From Bacillota bacterium (GTDB lineage Bacteria > Bacillota > Clostridia > Christensenellales > SZUA-584), in assembly GCA_023390815.1 (NCBI GenBank), contig JAEWCC010000032.1, positions 1 through 37,684 on the forward strand: a DNA stretch of 37,684 nt, in the 5' to 3' direction. Below, piece after piece: positions 31,901 through 37,684 of this stretch. The notes beneath the pieces were generated by a model. That model was not told the DNA's origin, did not search any database, and saw only the letters and a list, made by a program, of their open reading frames with translations. Each line of letters opens with the position of its first letter. Position 1 is the stretch's first letter. The position numbers were made by a program, and so were the translations under genes.

Positions 31901-34277
31901 CTGTCTGCGAAAGCAGGATGACGATAAAGCAAAACGGCGTGGTCAGGCTGCGCCGCAGGTTATCGATTATCTGGAAGCGCGCAAGGCCCGACAGCGGATT
32001 TTTGGTTTTCCCGTTCTTCGTATGCACCGTCTTTTTGAGCCACGGCAGCAGCTGCCAGTCTCCGCGCATCCAACGGTGCTGCCGCTTTGCCCAGGAAAGA
32101 TACTTTGCAGGGTATCCGTCCATCAGCACAACGTCCGAAAGCAGCGCACAGCGCAGATAGCTGCCTTCGAGCAGATCATGGCTTAAAATTCGGTTATCGG
32201 GAAAAGCCTCTGCCAGCACCTGCGTATATACATGAAGGTCAAATATACCTTTGCCCGTATAAATCCCTGTGCCAAACCCGTCCTGATAGACGTCCGAGGC
32301 TGCACTCGCGTACGTATCGAGGCCCGCCGTGCCGGATGACACGAGCGAAAACCGTGTCTGCGCCGCGCTCACCACGTCGATGCCGATGCGCGGCTGCATC
32401 ACCGCATGCCCGCCTTTTACGGTGCGCGTGGTCCCGTCGACAACAGGCCGGGAAAGCGGATGCGCCATCGCGCCTACCATACGCAGCGCCGCGTCCCGCT
32501 GCAGTTCGGTATCCGCGTCGAGCGTGATGACGTAGCGGATTCCCTCCGGAAGACTGGGCGTCACATGCGTAAAGGCACCCGCATCGCCATGCAGCAGCGC
32601 GCAAAAATCCAGCAGCGCGCCACGCTTGCGTTCCCAGCCGCCAAAGCGGCCGCCTTGAGGCAGCGGTGTGCGTTTGCGCTGCGCATAGAAAAAAACCGGC
32701 TGCTCGCACCGTGCGTTGAGTGTTGCGACCGTCTCTGCGATACTGGCGGTCGTCTTCTCGTCGTCCGGCGCGGTCTCGCTGCCGCTCTCTTTGAAATCTG
32801 ACAGCAAGGTAAAGTAGAGGTTAGGCTGCTGGTTCGCAGCATAGTATACCTCCATCTTTTCCAGCAGCTCGCGGCCATCGTCCGCGCCCAGCACCAAAGC
32901 CGGCACGACCACCATCGTCGCGCAATCCTCCGGGATGCCTTCCTTGAATTCCAGCTTGGGCAGAAAGGCGGGCCTCGTGATCAGCGTGAATAAGCGGTTG
33001 TTGACCGACATCGCCACCGAAAAGATCGGAATCAGGCTGATGATAAAGCCTATGATGCCGACCGCCAACGGGAACATGAAGAACAGCGACAGATTGAGTA
33101 GCGCCGCGCTCACAAGCGTGGAAACCGCCGCGCCGCCCGCATAAAAGAGCAGCATATGCCGCCGGATAAAAACCGCGATGCGTTCCTTACGCGGCGGGCC
33201 GCCCAGCGCGTTGATCAGCTCACCGCGCTTCTCCCCCAAGAGAAAGACGCCGACGTGCTCCCCCGATGCGGCGGCAAGCCGTATGGCTGCCCGTGCTACG
33301 GCGGGTTCCGAAGCGCGCACCAATGCGGCAATCTGCGTAACGCGACCGCGATAATACTCGCGCGAATCGAAATCCATGCGCGGGTAGGTTTCATCCTCAC
33401 ACAGCTGCCGATGCACCGCGGATATGTTTTCGAATATCGCCTCGAAATTGATCTTGGCGAACATGCGAAGGGAGGTAACAGCGTTGGCGATATGCAGCAG
33501 GTTCCTGGCTTGCGCGGCGTGCGCCTGTTTGACCAGCTTGTCGGTTGAGAGATCGGCCACGGAGAGCCGCTCATTGATGGCCTCCGTGATCACGGCAGAA
33601 TTCGGATTCTCCCGGATCAGCGCCATCACATGCTCGATGAACAGCGGTTGGGAAAGCACAGGCTTAAATTCCGTGAGTACCGCGGAAAGCGGCTGCTGCT
33701 CGAGTCGTGTGCAGAACCGCTGCGCGCGAAGGCGCATTTTAATGCCCTCCACGCTGCGCAGCGCGAGCGCGGATACCGCGCAGAGCAGCGCGATCTTAAG
33801 CATGTCCACGAACACCCAAAGTTCGCCCGAGTCGAGGCCCGCCTCCTTTTGGTAGGCTTCGAGGAATTCCTCGATATTGGGTACCGTCAGATGAAAAGCG
33901 CTGTACCGTGCCAATTCCGCGGCAAGCACAAAGCTGCGCGGATAGTGTGCAAACCGGCCGGTTTGAATATGCGGCAGCTTCTGCCCCCTTTTGTTCAGTT
34001 CAATTTGCTTGATCTGTTCAACGAACAAAAATCGGTTGTCGTAAAACCATTCGGATATAGCGGGAAGATCACGCCCGCTGTATTTGCTCTGACGTGCGGC
34101 CATATACGCATTTTCAATATTTTTACGCGCTGAGGATATGCCCAGCTGCGCATAATCTACGCGTTTGCCGTATACCTTCTGAGTCAGTGCAAGCCCGGCT
34201 GCATATGACAAAAGTTCCTGATGGGACAGCGAAATATCGTCGAGTATATTGAATGGAATGCCATGTTCGCCGTGCAT
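25953..34277 (-). CDS. ndvB: Cyclic beta-1,2-glucan synthase homologue (GT84 + glycoamylase-like + GH94)
   Basis: A 2774-residue membrane enzyme of the NdvB/Cgs type, near the usual 2800-2900 residues. Domains: an N-terminal helical region (1-370); membrane spans at about 375-428; the GT84 glucosyltransferase (about 440-765) with TLDADTE near 585 and the QxxRW-like RQHRW near 734; more spans at about 770-820 and 900-945; a glycoamylase-like middle domain (about 1220-1430), reported in homologues to carry cyclisation activity; beta-rich domains; and a C-terminal GH94 phosphorylase-like domain with GGDWNDGMN near 2452, which in homologues controls chain length. It would polymerise UDP-glucose at the membrane. 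GGAGG precedes ATG 34277. It overlaps the radical SAM gene by 4 bp. No dedicated exporter is in the window. Confidence 0.93.
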   Translation of the reverse strand: MHGEHGIPFNILDDISLSHQELLSYAAGLALTQKVYGKRVDYAQLGISSARKNIENAYMAARQSKYSGRDLPAISEWFYDNRFLFVEQIKQIELNKRGQKLPHIQTGRFAHYPRSFVLAAELARYSAFHLTVPNIEEFLEAYQKEAGLDSGELWVFVDMLKIALLCAVSALALRSVEGIKMRLRAQRFCTRLEQQPLSAVLTEFKPVLSQPLFIEHVMALIRENPNSAVITEAINERLSVADLSTDKLVKQAHAAQARNLLHIANAVTSLRMFAKINFEAIFENISAVHRQLCEDETYPRMDFDSREYYRGRVTQIAALVRASEPAVARAAIRLAAASGEHVGVFLLGEKRGELINALGGPPRKERIAVFIRRHMLLFYAGGAAVSTLVSAALLNLSLFFMFPLAVGIIGFIISLIPIFSVAMSVNNRLFTLITRPAFLPKLEFKEGIPEDCATMVVVPALVLGADDGRELLEKMEVYYAANQQPNLYFTLLSDFKESGSETAPDDEKTTASIAETVATLNARCEQPVFFYAQRKRTPLPQGGRFGGWERKRGALLDFCALLHGDAGAFTHVTPSLPEGIRYVITLDADTELQRDAALRMVGAMAHPLSRPVVDGTTRTVKGGHAVMQPRIGIDVVSAAQTRFSLVSSGTAGLDTYASAASDVYQDGFGTGIYTGKGIFDLHVYTQVLAEAFPDNRILSHDLLEGSYLRCALLSDVVLMDGYPAKYLSWAKRQHRWMRGDWQLLPWLKKTVHTKNGKTKNPLSGLARFQIIDNLRRSLTTPFCFIVILLSQTAFYRSAFFWFISGILPLFIDGILDFATRLITLLRNTGKGVTVRDVWLETRTAFEQAFYKFAFLPYETYMSLDAVVRTIARLFTKKHMLEWVTAAEGERGSREGNAQYWQRMKAAPLLAAILYTLSIFVTGSFSLIAFLVFAVWFFAPSIAYAISRPRIHKKTSLDAKQRAYLEDVALKTWRFFEHFSEEKEYYWMSDNYQQSPKKGLAKRTSPTNVAFSMAATISAYYFGFVTLAEAIGRLDKCLTGIEKAEKWKGHLYNWYDITNLNPLEPRYVSSVDSGNLACYLIVAETALADMISRPMAAFLQQGLPAVSREAQREVSLCIGDDIFNAVYALGLIEDTGDGLSVHKNKLEAHLGWYAGWAGVLVAFPAGLVNRYSELTQALRDSLRSISVNEYGQHYREVLELLPPIIETAAANGDAEVLEWVRTMERALSESYIACRRLAQRADRLRRRMRALFDAMDFKSMYDEEKGLFSIGYDARAGVLSETHYDLLASEARQTSFIAIAKGDVPGKHWFRMARPLAVAGEGRVLLSWGGTMFEYFMPMIIMKSYDHTLMSETYQSALALQTAYTEPRMIPWGVSESGYYAFDLNMNYQYKAFGVPALGMKSGLVRETVVSPYSAALALPLNPAGALADLVRFEKIGALGRYGFFEAVDYTPRRIQKGKKKRVVKSYMAHHQGMILASILNALQDGRLQTLFHSATIVKATEMLLKEKVPPRNIILSLAEKQPDEQAFAEEIHAARTFTQLQQYPEAHFLSNGSYTVMATQYGTGYSAYRGKLITRFIGDCLRDAPGVHIYIREKKCGDTWSAALLPVCARADKEKVVFEPHKVMYERTVGDIETTLEVCVSPECDMEVRILDIRNNGNEPAELSLCCAFSPALSAMRDFAAHPAFSELFIDTETDAQHGTVLARRRGADLYCGLKACLCEGAELMTDRAAIFGKNAFGIPAWAKPNPQGDVARALGVQCGVTVPPGETRTAVFAIAASDSKCCVAECLAAMSGEEDARRVSHLAWTHSQVEMRYLKLRDMQASLFQRIASRTVLCVPPEVTPAGPMPLDALWKHGISGDDPLICLHAHDTEQIETVRTVGKAMEYMRLKGLTAQLAIVYDGGEQYLCPLRDRVEEIAQSAHDGRIKAVSRSHASAADIAALEAAACLILTDEKPIGEQLKIDCRVLPQHVFEHPDAAVSVRPPRQIRAFDNGTGGYMSHGSEYCIDMAEGTPRPWCNILVGETLGSIVSAGGGGYTWADNARTTRLTPFRNDVLRDTPGEGVLVRNDRTGEAFGMASNGCASGAYRVTHGFGYTVFERYGGVTAQAICFVDCELPVKATLLKLENRTQRADEFSIYYYAEPALGEVRCSGITTAYRDSALRAFAAFGPAKEMFISIPGHKAEYTNCAFEFFGAPGDNLIPQAMKVEALSNRDGGGATLLALQARVSLEPGEKRELLLLMGYGEPEQIESVQNEMDSTQKAQIRLEATKAYWAQLTGGIRVSTREKSLDTLVNGWLPYQVYASRLFGRSGYYQSGGAFGFRDQLQDMLSLLYTDPQRLRGHILRCAERQFIEGDVLHWWHEPTRGVRTRITDDKLFLVYAACEYERVTGDAGLFDTEARYLVSQCIPDGKCDIYECFGIGESSENIYMHCVRALDSALVYGEHGLPLMGGGDWNDGMNRVGEQGRGESVWLAFFLAEVLRMFAAVCRLRGDEERAQRYAQSRDTLRENIERTAWDGEWYLRAFFDDGTALGSAASPECRIDILSQAWAVIAGAPRARHAYAAAMDRLVLREEGIIRLLWPAFDKWDKHPGYIRDYLPGVRENGGQYTHAAAWFIIAAAKLGRKDEALALLRMINPINHARTKADVLKYRGEPYVVAADVYDTPGHNGRAGWTWYTGAAGWLFQAAVIHILGLCIERGEVRIHPCVPDDFGQYTIEYRHGEARYTVTVDVQPGYEGDAWLSLDGGEFQKRLPLSKTSGGHTINACWKLPGDDILSP

Positions 34278-34429
34278 AAATCCTCCATAATGTCCTTCGT
34301 CATTCTGTTATTATTCTCTTTCGCTGCTGGGCCAATACAAAAAACTCATCTTGACGGGTCTTGTTCATGCCGTTTACAAACGGGTTGCGATCATTAATCC
34401 ATTAAGTCGCGGCACAAAATCACGATTTA

Positions 34430-34435
34430 TATAAT
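34430..34435 (+). promoter_or_regulatory. Possible -10 element of cheW-MCP operon
   Basis: A perfect TATAAT lies 54 bp before the cheW start but has no matching -35. Immediately after it GCCGAATGA resembles the -10 of motility sigma factor (SigD/sigma-28) promoters, with only a weak CAAAA in place of the -35 TAAA. Which of the two acts is not decidable here. Confidence 0.3.
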
Positions 34436-34489
34436 AGCCGAATGATTTCCGCTGGCACCGGAGACACAGCAAACAGGAGGGTTAGGGAT

Positions 34490-34990
34490 ATGGCCATAAA
34501 AGAAATGGATTTTATTGAAGAAGACACGATGCACGGAAGGTATATCACGTTTCGGGTCGATGAGCAGATGTACGGAATACAGATCCGTTATGTCACGGAA
34601 ATCATCGGCATTCAGCCGGTGAGCCAGCTTCCTGAGATGCCGGACCATGTCAAGGGCATCATCAATCTGCGCGGCAAGATCATCCCGGTCGTCGATATGC
34701 GGTTAAAGTTTAAACGTCCCGCCACGGAATACACCGAAAAGACGTGCATACTCGTGATCGATAACGATCTCATCTGCGCGGGCTTGATTGTGGACGAGGT
34801 AGCTGACGTGCTGACCATTCGCGATGAGGACATCTCCCCCACTCCCAACTGCGGCGCGGGCATAAACTGCCGCTATCTGGAGGGAATCGGCAAGGTCGGT
34901 AAAGAGGTTAAGCTGCTGCTCGATTGTGAGGCCCTCTTTAGCAGCGAAGAAACGGATCAGTTGGCAGAGATCACGAAAAAGAAGGATTGA
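34490..34990 (+). CDS. cheW: Chemotaxis coupling protein CheW
   Basis: A 166-residue CheW that links chemoreceptors to the kinase CheA. The SH3-like double-barrel core shows ITFRVDEQMYGIQIRYVTEIIG, the receptor/CheA contact segment VKGIINLRGKIIPVVDMRLKF and ICAGLIVDEVADVLTI. The C-terminus contains an extra stretch with two Cys (PNCGAGINCRYLEGIG). ATG 34490 is chosen because AGGAGG precedes it; the frame could extend to 34442, but that ATG has no binding site. The MCP gene follows after two bases, so the two proteins probably form a dedicated pair. No CheA is in the window. Confidence 0.94.
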   Translation: MAIKEMDFIEEDTMHGRYITFRVDEQMYGIQIRYVTEIIGIQPVSQLPEMPDHVKGIINLRGKIIPVVDMRLKFKRPATEYTEKTCILVIDNDLICAGLIVDEVADVLTIRDEDISPTPNCGAGINCRYLEGIGKVGKEVKLLLDCEALFSSEETDQLAEITKKKD

Positions 34991-34992
34991 AC

Positions 34993-36705
34993 ATGTACAA
35001 ATTTGCATCAAAGACGTTTTCTTATATCTTTTTGTTCCTCGCACTGCTGCTTTGCGGCGCGTCGATCTATCTTCTTTTCACTGCATCCGGGTTTAGCCTC
35101 CCGGTAATCCTCATAGCGGCGGCAGCTTTATTCATCCTTGTCGCAGCAGCGATGCAAGTCCACTCGGTTAAAAAAGTGCGCGATAGGTTCCACTGGTATG
35201 AAAGCCTTCTGGATGCAATCCCATTCCCCATATCGGTTACCGATATGGATATGAACTGGACGTTCATCAACAAGCCGGTGGAAGATATGCTGAGAATCAA
35301 ACGGAGCGATGTACTGGGCAAGCAATGCTCCAACTGGAACGCCAATATCTGCAATACAGATAACTGTGGGATCGCCAGGCTCCGAAGCGGAGAAATCCAG
35401 ACACAGTTCAAGCAGCTCGGCAGAGATTTTCAGGTCGATACCTCTTATTTATTAAATGCGAAGGGAAATCAAGTCGGTCATATCGAAGTTGTGCAGGACA
35501 TCACATCCAATGTGCGCGGCGCACAGTACAGCAACCAGGAAGTATTGAAGATTGCCGATAACCTTAAGTCGCTTTCCGAAGGCAGGCTCAAGCTGGACTT
35601 CGCTGTCACCGAGGGGGACGAATATACAATTGAGGAAAGAAGCAATTTTGAAGCGATCAATCGCAATTTCAAAACGGCGGTTGAAAGCATCTCTGCCTAC
35701 ATAACCGAAATATCCATTGTTCTGGACATGGTGGTCAGCGGCGATATCTCCCGCTTGATCGAAGCGGACTTCGATGGTGATTTTGTCGAGTTGAAAACAT
35801 CCATCAACCAGATTATTACCTCGCTGAATGGCATGCTTTCCAATATCCATAAGTCAGCGCAGCAGGTTGCGGCGGGTACGCGCCAGGTTTCGGACGGCAG
35901 CCAGTCGATCTCCCAGGGCGCTACGGAGCAGGCGAGCGCGATTGAGGAACTCTCCGCCACCATAACCTTGATCGCCGAGCAGACGAGGCAGAACGCCATC
36001 AGCGCGAATCAAGCGAACGGGCTCGCGATTCATGCGCGGAGCAGCGCGGCCAATGGCAACGAGCAAATGAAGCGCATGCAATCCGCCATGACCGAGATCA
36101 ACGAAGCGTCCTCAAACATCTCCAAAATCATTCGAGTCATTGACGATATCGCATTCCAGACGAATATCCTCGCGCTCAATGCAGCCGTGGAAGCTGCGCG
36201 CGCAGGTGCACACGGCAAGGGCTTCGCGGTCGTCGCCGAAGAAGTCCGAAACCTCGCGGCCCGAAGTGCAAAAGCCGCTCAGGAGACCACTGCCTTGATC
36301 GAGGGCTCTGTGAAGAAATCCGAAGCGGGTACTGAGATCGCCAATAAGACAGCAGAGTCGCTGATAGAGATCGTGGAAGCCGTCGAAAATGCAGCGACGT
36401 TGATGGGAGAGATTGCGGTCGCTTCCGACCAACAGGCGACGGGTATCGCGCAGCTCAATAACGGGATTGAACAGCTTTCTCAGGTTGTACAGAATAACTC
36501 GGCCACTTCCGAGGAAACGGCCGCATCTGCAGAGGAGCTTTCCAGTCAGGCCGAGATGTTGAGGGAGTTGGTCGGGACATTTAAGCTGGGCAATGCGGAG
36601 GCATCAGCCACAAACCAATCGACAAAACCTAAAGCACTGGCAGCAGCAGCAAAGGCGGCTACGCCGCACATCCAATTAAGCGACGGTGAGTTCGGAAAAT
36701 ATTGA
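34993..36705 (+). CDS. Methyl-accepting chemotaxis protein with cytosolic PAS domain
   Basis: A 570-residue receptor. Two hydrophobic helices (about 8-30 and 35-55) form a tight hairpin, leaving no room for an outside sensor domain. The PAS domain (about 62-172) is therefore in the cytosol; it contains Cys112, Cys120 and Cys125 in CSNWNANICNTDNC. A HAMP-like linker (about 190-290) leads to the MCP signalling coiled coil, with the hairpin tip DDIAFQTNILALNAAVEAARAGAHGKGFAVVAEEVRNLA. The C-terminus is Ala/Lys-rich and lacks an obvious CheR pentapeptide. ATG 34993 has AAGGA six bases upstream. Internal signals such as redox state, metal or a small ligand are the likely stimulus; this is inferred from topology. 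Confidence 0.92.
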   Translation: MYKFASKTFSYIFLFLALLLCGASIYLLFTASGFSLPVILIAAAALFILVAAAMQVHSVKKVRDRFHWYESLLDAIPFPISVTDMDMNWTFINKPVEDMLRIKRSDVLGKQCSNWNANICNTDNCGIARLRSGEIQTQFKQLGRDFQVDTSYLLNAKGNQVGHIEVVQDITSNVRGAQYSNQEVLKIADNLKSLSEGRLKLDFAVTEGDEYTIEERSNFEAINRNFKTAVESISAYITEISIVLDMVVSGDISRLIEADFDGDFVELKTSINQIITSLNGMLSNIHKSAQQVAAGTRQVSDGSQSISQGATEQASAIEELSATITLIAEQTRQNAISANQANGLAIHARSSAANGNEQMKRMQSAMTEINEASSNISKIIRVIDDIAFQTNILALNAAVEAARAGAHGKGFAVVAEEVRNLAARSAKAAQETTALIEGSVKKSEAGTEIANKTAESLIEIVEAVENAATLMGEIAVASDQQATGIAQLNNGIEQLSQVVQNNSATSEETAASAEELSSQAEMLRELVGTFKLGNAEASATNQSTKPKALAAAAKAATPHIQLSDGEFGKY

Positions 36706-36719
36706 ACCAATACAAGGAC

Positions 36720-36745
36720 GCCCCGCCTTCTGGTGGGGCTTTCTT
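36720..36745 (+). terminator. Rho-independent terminator after the MCP gene
   Basis: GCCCCGCC and GGTGGGGC form an eight-base stem with one G-T pair and a four-base loop, followed by TTTCTTAT. It is 14 bp after the MCP stop. Confidence 0.8.
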
Positions 36746-36782
36746 ATATTCTGCGGACACCGCCGAGCCACAAACCAAAAAT

Positions 36783-36811
36783 AAAAAGAAGCTCCGAAAA
36801 ACCGGAGCTTC
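36783..36811 (-). terminator. Rho-independent terminator of rnpB
   Basis: On the minus strand a perfect nine-base stem GAAGCTCCG/CGGAGCTTC with a six-base loop is followed by TTTTTATTTT. It lies 11 bp after the RNase P RNA. Confidence 0.9.
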
Positions 36812-36821
36812 GTTTATACAA

Positions 36822-37166
36822 GGTTTTGAGACAGGCCTGTAAGCCGAGTTCTGTTGAAAACGGTCATCTATCTACGCCTGCAGTTGCCAGCAGGCTCCAG
36901 CGATTACATGGGGCGCGACGGGCAGCCGCATAATGCCCACTATCAATCTTGCACCGGACGGGGTTTACAGAGCAGCCAAGTCGCCATGGCTCTGGTGAGC
37001 TCTTACCTCACCTTTCCACCCTTGCTCGGCATTAAATGCCGGGCGGTATATCTCTGTTGCACTATCCTTAGAGTCGCCTCCACCGGGGGTTACCCGGCGT
37101 CCTGCCCTGCGGAGCTCGGACTTTCCTCGTCAAAAAATGACGCGACCGTTCGGCTTGCTCAAAAAC
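36822..37166 (-). ncRNA. rnpB: RNase P RNA (catalytic subunit)
   Basis: The RNA component of ribonuclease P, about 345 bases, which cuts 5' leaders from tRNA precursors. Conserved blocks are readable on the minus strand: GAGGAAAGTCCGAGCTCC near the 5' end, AGAGATATACCGCC, GGTGAGGTAAGAGCTCACC, GTGCAAGATTGATAGTGGGC, and near the 3' end GTAGATAGATGACCG and CAGAACTCGGCTTACAG. The ends pair as P1 (GTTTTTGAG with CTCAAAAC), which sets the boundaries to within a few bases. The length and the P11/P12 region look like the ancestral type A rather than Bacillus type B. It has its own promoter and terminator. Confidence 0.96.
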
Positions 37167-37168
37167 TG

Positions 37169-37197
37169 ATTATATCAGATAAAGTATGCGACCGCAA
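37169..37197 (-). promoter_or_regulatory. Promoter of rnpB
   Basis: On the minus strand TTGCGG and TATAAT are separated by 17 bases, with TGA before the -10 as an extended element. It overlaps the last codons of the zinc-ribbon gene, and the RNA starts a few bases downstream. Confidence 0.75.
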
Positions 37198-37684
37198 TTC
37201 TCGCATTCGACAATAGCGTCCGATTTTTTAAGTTTAGCAAGGTCGCGCGAGGGCAATTCCATGTTGCAGCCCATGCATCGACCATCCCTGAGCATCGTGA
37301 CCGGCATCGGACGGTTTTGTTTGATGCGGTTATACCGTGCGAGCAGCACAGGTTCCACCTTGGAAGCGGCCGACTCGGCAGCTTTACGGAGACGATCCAG
37401 CTCTTCCGCGCCCGCGCGCAGCTCATCTTCATGCTGCTTCTTCAGCTCGGCAAAATCCTTCTGCGCCTGACTGACATGTGTTAAGATCGTCTTCAAACGC
37501 GCAGCCGTTTCCTCGGCCTTGGACTGCACCACCACGGCGCGGCGTTTCTGCTTCACGATGTTCTCGTACGTCGTCTCATACTCATGAACCAGGTCTTTCA
37601 CGACGTTATAGTCCATTTCATCGAGCCCCATCTCTTCGTACTGCCCGATATCTTTATGCTTCTTGTTCAAAAGCTCCATCATTC
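37170..37684 (-). CDS. Coiled-coil protein with C-terminal C4 zinc ribbon (N-terminus cut by window edge)
   Basis: At least 170 residues. A long charged coiled coil (about 1-120, for example YETTYENIVKQKRRAVVVQSKAEETAARLK and KKQHEDELRAGAEELDRLRKAAESAA) is followed by a zinc ribbon with CMGC and CENC pairs in RCMGCNMELPSRDLAKLKKSDAIVECENCGRILYL. This is the pattern of the family often annotated as 'C4-type zinc ribbon domain protein' (CT398-like), normally about 240 residues. ATG codons exist at 37682 and 37679, but the expected length suggests that the gene continues beyond the window. The function is unknown; the fold suggests nucleic-acid or protein scaffolding. Its end overlaps the rnpB promoter. 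Confidence 0.85.
   Translation of the reverse strand, partial: MMELLNKKHKDIGQYEEMGLDEMDYNVVKDLVHEYETTYENIVKQKRRAVVVQSKAEETAARLKTILTHVSQAQKDFAELKKQHEDELRAGAEELDRLRKAAESAASKVEPVLLARYNRIKQNRPMPVTMLRDGRCMGCNMELPSRDLAKLKKSDAIVECENCGRILYLI

Noticed and set aside
1..37684. CRISPR arrays, prophage genes or complete insertion sequences
   Set aside because: No regularly spaced repeats with unique spacers, no transposase or integrase frames and no phage structural genes were found; the only tandem repeats are coding.

Overview
The window looks like a chromosomal segment of a Clostridia-type Bacillota. It has moderately high GC, strong GGAGG-type ribosome binding sites, a comEC-holA-rpsT neighbourhood, an ECF-transporter S component, GerMN-domain lipoproteins and a CheW/MCP pair. 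Almost everything is on the minus strand. The plus-strand genes are rpsT, asnB, cheW and the MCP. Both edges cut genes.

Positions 1-10452, carbohydrate locus (all minus). One transcript probably starts at a clear promoter near 10450. It carries an alpha/beta hydrolase, a DeoR-family regulator and a two-domain sugar ABC ATPase, and ends at a terminator at 6849-6874. A second transcript carries a sugar-binding lipoprotein, a second two-domain ABC ATPase, an RbsC-type permease, a GDSL esterase, a GH36-like glycosidase and a cut-off gene. The intergenic region ahead of it holds repeated GATC-containing palindromes that are good candidates for the DeoR operator. The set reads as import of an unknown glycoside followed by removal of acyl groups and hydrolysis. 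There are two ATPases but only one permease and one binding protein.

Positions 10453-12156. An AT-rich patch holds a small membrane-protein gene broken by a frameshift in an A6 run; its downstream frame continues sensibly. Next come four tRNA genes transcribed Arg-His-Gln-Lys with their own promoter and terminator, and then rpsT, which starts with UUG.

Positions 12157-18655. ECF S component, MBL hydrolase, comEC and holA form a tightly overlapping minus-strand operon with a recognisable promoter. Divergent from it is asnB.

Positions 18652-23306. Response regulator, sensor kinase and two GerMN lipoproteins form one operon. Its order recalls the actinobacterial mtrA-mtrB-lpqB operon.

Positions 23331-34277. 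A 2774-residue cyclic beta-1,2-glucan synthase homologue overlaps by 4 bp a YgiQ-family radical SAM protein. The latter carries a long, basic, repetitive tail encoded partly by 60-bp tandem repeats.

Positions 34430-37684. cheW and an MCP with a cytosolic PAS domain containing a three-cysteine motif, then the RNase P RNA gene with promoter and terminator, and a coiled-coil/zinc-ribbon protein cut by the window edge.
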